Shown here: positions 6,941 to 9,569 of the stretch, in pieces
Numbering within the stretch: position 1 is the stretch's first letter
Layout: each line of letters begins with the position of its first letter
Assembly: GCA_045604945.1 (NCBI GenBank)
Contig: JAZUPA010000068.1
Span: forward strand, 1 to 9,569
Source: JAISGQ01 sp045604945
GTDB lineage: Bacteria; Bacillota; Clostridia; Oscillospirales; Acutalibacteraceae
Reading direction: 5' to 3'
DNA length: 9,569 bases
The notes under the pieces: generated by a model
Seen by the model: the letters and a program-made list of their open reading frames with translations, nothing else
Database searches by the model: none
Told to the model about the DNA's origin: nothing
Position numbers and translations under genes: made by a program

Positions 6941-6979
6941 TGTTAAATGCAGGTAGGATGAATGTTAAATCCATGTTAA
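6941..6979 (-). promoter_or_regulatory. Pho-box-like direct repeats upstream of the Na/Pi cotransporter gene
   Basis: On the minus strand, TTAACA occurs at 6979-6974, 6968-6963 and 6946-6941. The starts are 11 and 22 bp apart, so three of four slots on one DNA face in an 11-bp register are filled; the slot at 6957-6952 is degenerate. TTAACA-N5-TTAACA fits the published Bacillus PhoP pattern TT(A/T/C)ACA with 5-bp gaps. It lies about 60-100 nt before the transporter start and just after the regulator stop at 6992. The matching -10 element cannot be placed with certainty. Confidence 0.65.
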
Positions 6980-6991
6980 ATTTCGGTGAGG

Positions 6992-7657
6992 TTACATCAG
7001 TTTATAACCCACACCGCGGACGGTGTCGATGAGAAAACCGGCATCCCCGAGCTTCTGGCGCAGAGTGCGCACATGTACGTCAACAGTGCGGTTTTCTCCG
7101 TCGTAGTCATAGCCCCAGATTTTCTCGAGAATAACGTCTCTTGTCATGACCTTGCCTGAATTTTTGGCAAGCAGGAGAAGCAGTTCAAACTCTTTCAGTG
7201 TAAGTACAATATTTTCATTGCCGACATGGACTGTGTGCGCTTTTTCATTTATTGTAAGCTCGCCGAAGGATAGAACGGAAGAGTCGTCGTGCTTTACGGA
7301 GCGACGGATAAGAGCCTTGATTCTGGCTATAAGCTCCATGATTCCGAAGGGCTTGGAGATATAATCGTCAGCCCCTGCATCAAGTCCCAGAACCTTATCG
7401 TATTCGGAATCCTTTGCAGTAAGCATTATTATGGGAAGTTCAGATGTTTCACGTTTCGCACGAAGCTTTTTGAGCACTTCGATGCCGTCCTCCTCAGGGA
7501 GCATGATATCAAGGAGAAAAAGGTCAGGAGTTCCGGATTTCAGAGCGTTCCAGAGCTCTGAAGGGCGAGCGAAGCCCTGAACTTCAAATTCGGAAGCGGA
7601 AAGGGCATAGACGACAAAATTGCGGATACTGTCGTCATCCTCCAGAATAAAGATCAT
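6992..7657 (-). CDS. OmpR/PhoB-family response regulator
   Basis: A 221-residue DNA-binding response regulator. The receiver domain (about 1-115) has the acidic cluster EDDD at 6-9, the phosphoacceptor Asp50 in LFLLDIMLP, Thr80 in IIMLTAKD and Lys102 in SKPF. The winged-helix effector (about 125-221) has LTLKEFELLLLLAKNSGKVMTR and the recognition helix region RTVDVHVRTLRQKLG, ending in DTVRGVGYKL, all typical of the PhoB/PhoP group. The frame extends 12 codons further upstream, but the start at 7657 has GGAGG 8 nt before it and gives the standard N-terminus, MIFILEDDD. It heads a minus-strand cluster with the transporter, the kinase and the DUF5662 gene; its partner is most likely the kinase two genes downstream. 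It probably binds the hexamer repeats at 6941-6979 and perhaps those at 7764-7808. Confidence 0.95.
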   Translation of the reverse strand: MIFILEDDDSIRNFVVYALSASEFEVQGFARPSELWNALKSGTPDLFLLDIMLPEEDGIEVLKKLRAKRETSELPIIMLTAKDSEYDKVLGLDAGADDYISKPFGIMELIARIKALIRRSVKHDDSSVLSFGELTINEKAHTVHVGNENIVLTLKEFELLLLLAKNSGKVMTRDVILEKIWGYDYDGENRTVDVHVRTLRQKLGDAGFLIDTVRGVGYKLM

Positions 7658-7665
7658 AAATAACA

Positions 7666-7670
7666 CCTCC
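7666..7670 (-). promoter_or_regulatory. Ribosome binding site that decides the response regulator start
   Basis: GGAGG on the minus strand with an 8-nt spacer to ATG 7657. It rules out the upstream in-frame start at 7693, which has no such site. Confidence 0.8.
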
Positions 7671-7677
7671 AAATTAT

Positions 7678-7706
7678 ATTGTAGTATCTTCAAAGTAAAA
7701 AATCAA
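7678..7706 (-). promoter_or_regulatory. Candidate promoter of the response regulator operon
   Basis: On the minus strand, TTGATT (7706-7701), a 17-nt spacer and TACAAT (7683-7678). Transcription would start near 7671, giving a very short leader right before the ribosome site. An overlapping TATAAT at 7678-7673 would start too close to the ribosome site. Confidence 0.45.
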
Positions 7707-7763
7707 TATATCAAATTCTGAGCAATAAAGAGTATCCTGCATGGATTTTTGGCAATAATTTAC

Positions 7764-7808
7764 TTTACATAAAAATGGTTACAAAATGTTTACAACGCAA
7801 ATGTTGCA
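7764..7808 (+). promoter_or_regulatory. PhoP/WalR-like direct repeats in the divergent intergenic region
   Basis: Hexamers TTTACA (7764-7769), GTTACA (7778-7783), TTTACA (7789-7794) and GTTGCA (7803-7808) on the plus strand, with start-to-start steps of 14, 11 and 14. The inner pair is an exact fit, read on the minus strand, to the WalR consensus TGT(A/T)A(A/T/C)-N5-TGT(A/T)A(A/T/C). It also nearly fits the PhoP pattern. The block ends on the -35 of the hydrolase promoter, where an activator of this family would sit. Confidence 0.55.
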
Positions 7809-7832
7809 GAATAAAGGGGAATGTGGTAGAAT
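7804..7832 (+). promoter_or_regulatory. Candidate promoter of the NlpC/P60 gene
   Basis: Weak -35 TTGCAG (7804-7809), 17-nt spacer, and TAGAAT (7827-7832) preceded by TGG, an extended -10. The poor -35 overlapping the hexamer repeats is what is expected of an activator-dependent promoter. Confidence 0.5.
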
Positions 7833-7887
7833 TATGCTCGTTAAAAGCAGAAGAATTGTCTGTATGCTTTTATGGAGGTAATTATTT

Positions 7888-9569
7888 ATGAAAAAATATG
7901 TAAGGTATATATTGACCGCGCTGCTCTGCACAGCAATAATGCTTGGTGTGATGCTTCCGGCTGCAGCACCTGTTGAGGCAGCGGTTATCAGCGGCAAAAC
8001 CGGTATAGGCATGGCTGAGTGGGCGCTGAGAGCATACCGTGAGGGATGGGATTATAAGTACGGCGGTTCTTCTGCAGGCGCAGTTGACTGCTCCGGACTT
8101 ATCCGTTCCTATTGCAACGGAAAGGGCGGCGGTGCAAAAGCCTTGCTTGATGCATCCAAAGTCAAAGGCAAAATGAACACTATACCCAGAGTACACGGAC
8201 TGGGTCTCTGGATGGACGGACATGCAGGCGTATATATCGGCAGAGATGAAAACGGTGTTGATATAGCGATCGATGCCCGTAACGCAAAAAAGGATATGCA
8301 ATATGATGAACTGTACGGAAATACCTGGCCCAAGTGGGTGAACTGGTACAAGATTGATATGATATCATATCCCACAACCGGATGGTATGAGTTTGACGGC
8401 AATACCTACTATTATCATAACGGAGAATTTGTGGTCGGTTACTTTACCGTTGACGGTATTACATACGATTTCGGAAAATCGGGAGCATACAGAGGACTTG
8501 CACCTGAAGGTGCAGAAAACGTTGATACTGTAACCATCACCGCCAATGATATCCTGATCCGCAGCGGAGCAGGAACATCCAACGGCGTTGTTGCCTATGC
8601 AAAGGCAAATGTACAGTATGTCTGCCTTGGAACAAAGGTTGTTTCGGGTCTTACATGGTACAATATTGTTTATTCCGGAACCAAAAAGGGCTGGATAAGC
8701 GGCAATTATGTAAGGGTAAATCAGCAGACAGAAACCGAATCCACAGCTCCTGTTGTTACGGAAAAGAGACTGAAGGTAACAGGTGATCCTGTAAATGTCC
8801 GTACCGGAGCAGGCACAGAATACGCAAAGGTAACCAAAGTCGGCAAGGGTGACGAGTTTACATATACCGATACTGCAAAAGCATCTAACGGTATTACATG
8901 GTACAAAATTAATCTCAGCAGTACAGAAAGCGGCTGGATATGCGGATCGTACGTTGAAATCATTGAAGTCAGTTCAGGCTCCGCACCTACAACCGGAACC
9001 ACAGGCACTACCGAGCCTGTAACTTCTGCAACTGATATTTCGGGCACTGACACCACCACCGCAGCAACCACTGCAACTACAACATCGACAACTGTATCGA
9101 CCACAGAATCAACCACGGCTTCAACCACGGAATCCACAACAGCTTCTACAACCGCAACTACAGCAGCAACTACAGCAGCTACTACCGCAGCACAGAAAAA
9201 GGTTCAGATAACAGGCTCGCCCGTAAATGTCCGCAGCGGAGCAGGAACGAGTTATTCGATAATTACAAAGGTATATAAGGGAGCAACCTATGTGTACACC
9301 GATACCAAGACCGTCAGCGGAACAAAGTGGTACAAGATTATTGTAGGCAGCAAGACGGGCTGGGTCATGGGAACCTTTGCGAAGGTTGTAACAACCACCA
9401 CCGCAGCAACCACTGCAACTACAGTTTCAACTACAACATCGACAACTGTATCGACAACAGAATCCACAACAAGTACCACTGCGGCGACAACCACTGCTGC
9501 TACAACAGCCACCACCGCAGCACAGAAAAAGGTTCAGATAACAGGCTCGCCCGTAAATGTCCGCAGCGG
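7888..9569 (+). CDS. Secreted NlpC/P60 cell-wall hydrolase with SH3b domains and Thr-rich linkers, cut at the right edge
   Basis: 560 codons are visible with no stop. Start ATG 7888 has GGAGGT 8 nt upstream. In order: a signal peptide (KK, hydrophobic core, cleavage near VEA/A at 31-32); an NlpC/P60 peptidase domain at about 38-160 with Cys68 in VDCSGL and His112 in GHAGVYIG; an aromatic stretch GWYEFDGNTYYYHNGEF (165-181) like choline/cell-wall-binding repeats; SH3b domains at about 213-277, 294-359 and 437-501, and the start of a fourth at 546. SH3b 2 and 3 carry the PVNVR(T/S)GAGT signature. Ser/Thr/Ala-rich linkers separate the later modules. The family cleaves peptide stems of peptidoglycan, usually gamma-D-Glu-diaminopimelate bonds, and SH3b domains hold such enzymes on the wall. 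The third catalytic residue is not obvious: the usual place reads DARN (129-132). No LPXTG anchor or dockerin is seen, but the C-terminus is missing. It is divergent from the regulator operon. Confidence 0.93.
   Translation, partial: MKKYVRYILTALLCTAIMLGVMLPAAAPVEAAVISGKTGIGMAEWALRAYREGWDYKYGGSSAGAVDCSGLIRSYCNGKGGGAKALLDASKVKGKMNTIPRVHGLGLWMDGHAGVYIGRDENGVDIAIDARNAKKDMQYDELYGNTWPKWVNWYKIDMISYPTTGWYEFDGNTYYYHNGEFVVGYFTVDGITYDFGKSGAYRGLAPEGAENVDTVTITANDILIRSGAGTSNGVVAYAKANVQYVCLGTKVVSGLTWYNIVYSGTKKGWISGNYVRVNQQTETESTAPVVTEKRLKVTGDPVNVRTGAGTEYAKVTKVGKGDEFTYTDTAKASNGITWYKINLSSTESGWICGSYVEIIEVSSGSAPTTGTTGTTEPVTSATDISGTDTTTAATTATTTSTTVSTTESTTASTTESTTASTTATTAATTAATTAAQKKVQITGSPVNVRSGAGTSYSIITKVYKGATYVYTDTKTVSGTKWYKIIVGSKTGWVMGTFAKVVTTTTAATTATTVSTTTSTTVSTTESTTSTTAATTTAATTATTAAQKKVQITGSPVNVRS
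8977..9192 (+). repeat. Thr/Ser/Ala-rich linker 1
   Basis: Low-complexity coding sequence for about 72 residues (364-435), built from TTA, TTAST and STTES-like units made of ACA/ACC/ACT, GCA and TCG codons. It joins SH3b 2 to SH3b 3. Such linkers are flexible and often glycosylated in secreted proteins of Gram-positive bacteria. Confidence 0.85.
9184..9239 (+). repeat. Direct repeat, copy 1 (56 bp)
   Basis: Covers the end of linker 1 and the start of SH3b 3 (ACCGCAGCACAGAAAAAGG onward). It is identical base for base to 9514-9569, 330 bp downstream, where the window ends, so the identity may go on. Confidence 0.9.
9391..9522 (+). repeat. Thr/Ser/Ala-rich linker 2
   Basis: About 44 residues (502-545) joining SH3b 3 to SH3b 4. 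Its first part matches the start of linker 1 nearly exactly (ACCACCGCAGCAACCACTG and following), apart from a 12-nt in-frame insertion, and it is shorter overall. The two linkers are copies that have since changed length. Confidence 0.85.
9514..9569 (+). repeat. Direct repeat, copy 2 (56 bp, runs off the window)
   Basis: Second copy of 9184-9239 with no mismatch. It opens a fourth SH3b domain. Confidence 0.9.

Noticed and set aside
7658..7693. N-terminal extension of the response regulator to 7693
   Set aside because: The extra 12 residues precede the normal receiver start and overlap the promoter and ribosome site.
8721..9515. Val-rich minus-strand open frames opposite the Thr-rich linkers
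   Set aside because: They are the reverse reading of ACA/ACC/ACT repeats, giving Val runs; the plus strand has signal peptide, catalytic and SH3b motifs in one frame.
9051..9569. Thr-codon repeats as a possible CRISPR array or intergenic satellite
   Set aside because: The repeats stay in frame in one open coding region, lack constant repeat and spacer lengths, and encode linkers between domains.

Overview
The window looks like chromosomal DNA from a low-to-mid GC Gram-positive anaerobe of the Clostridia. An Oscillospiraceae/Ruminococcus-like host is my best guess. It rests on strong GGAGG ribosome binding sites, a Na/Pi cotransporter with a PhoU tail next to a PhoB/PhoR-type two-component pair, a DUF5662 protein, and a secreted NlpC/P60 protein with SH3b modules joined by Thr-rich linkers. 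No rRNA, tRNA, CRISPR array, insertion sequence or prophage is visible. All genes but the last lie on the minus strand, so they read from high to low coordinates.

Left part (1-2600, minus): a glycolytic cluster. Its order of transcription is pgk (phosphoglycerate kinase), a small membrane-anchored or lipoprotein-like protein with a TTG start, and tpiA (triosephosphate isomerase, cut by the left edge). A promoter candidate and a near-perfect 22-bp palindrome lie upstream of pgk, and a hairpin without a U-tract sits between pgk and the small gene.

Middle (2620-3200, minus): a single-gene unit encoding a 140-residue membrane-anchored protein of unknown function. It has a good extended -10 promoter and a strong rho-independent terminator.

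Centre to right (3208-7657, minus): a phosphate-type operon. The order is an OmpR/PhoB-family response regulator, a Na/Pi cotransporter with a C-terminal PhoU-like domain, a PhoR-like PAS histidine kinase with almost no extracellular domain, and a DUF5662 protein. The last three genes are packed with 11-17 nt gaps. Hexamers TTAACA in 11-bp register lie directly upstream of the transporter gene and look like a Pho box. A reasonable inference is that the transporter/PhoU protein and the kinase sense phosphate together, and that the regulator feeds back on the transporter.

Right edge (7888-9569, plus, cut by the window end): a divergently transcribed secreted cell-wall hydrolase with an NlpC/P60 domain, a short cell-wall-binding-repeat-like stretch and at least four SH3b domains. 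The last two modules come from a recent in-gene duplication with a 330-bp period. Its promoter region carries direct repeats that fit both PhoP and WalR box consensus sequences, so it may be controlled by the neighbouring regulator or by a WalRK-type system.
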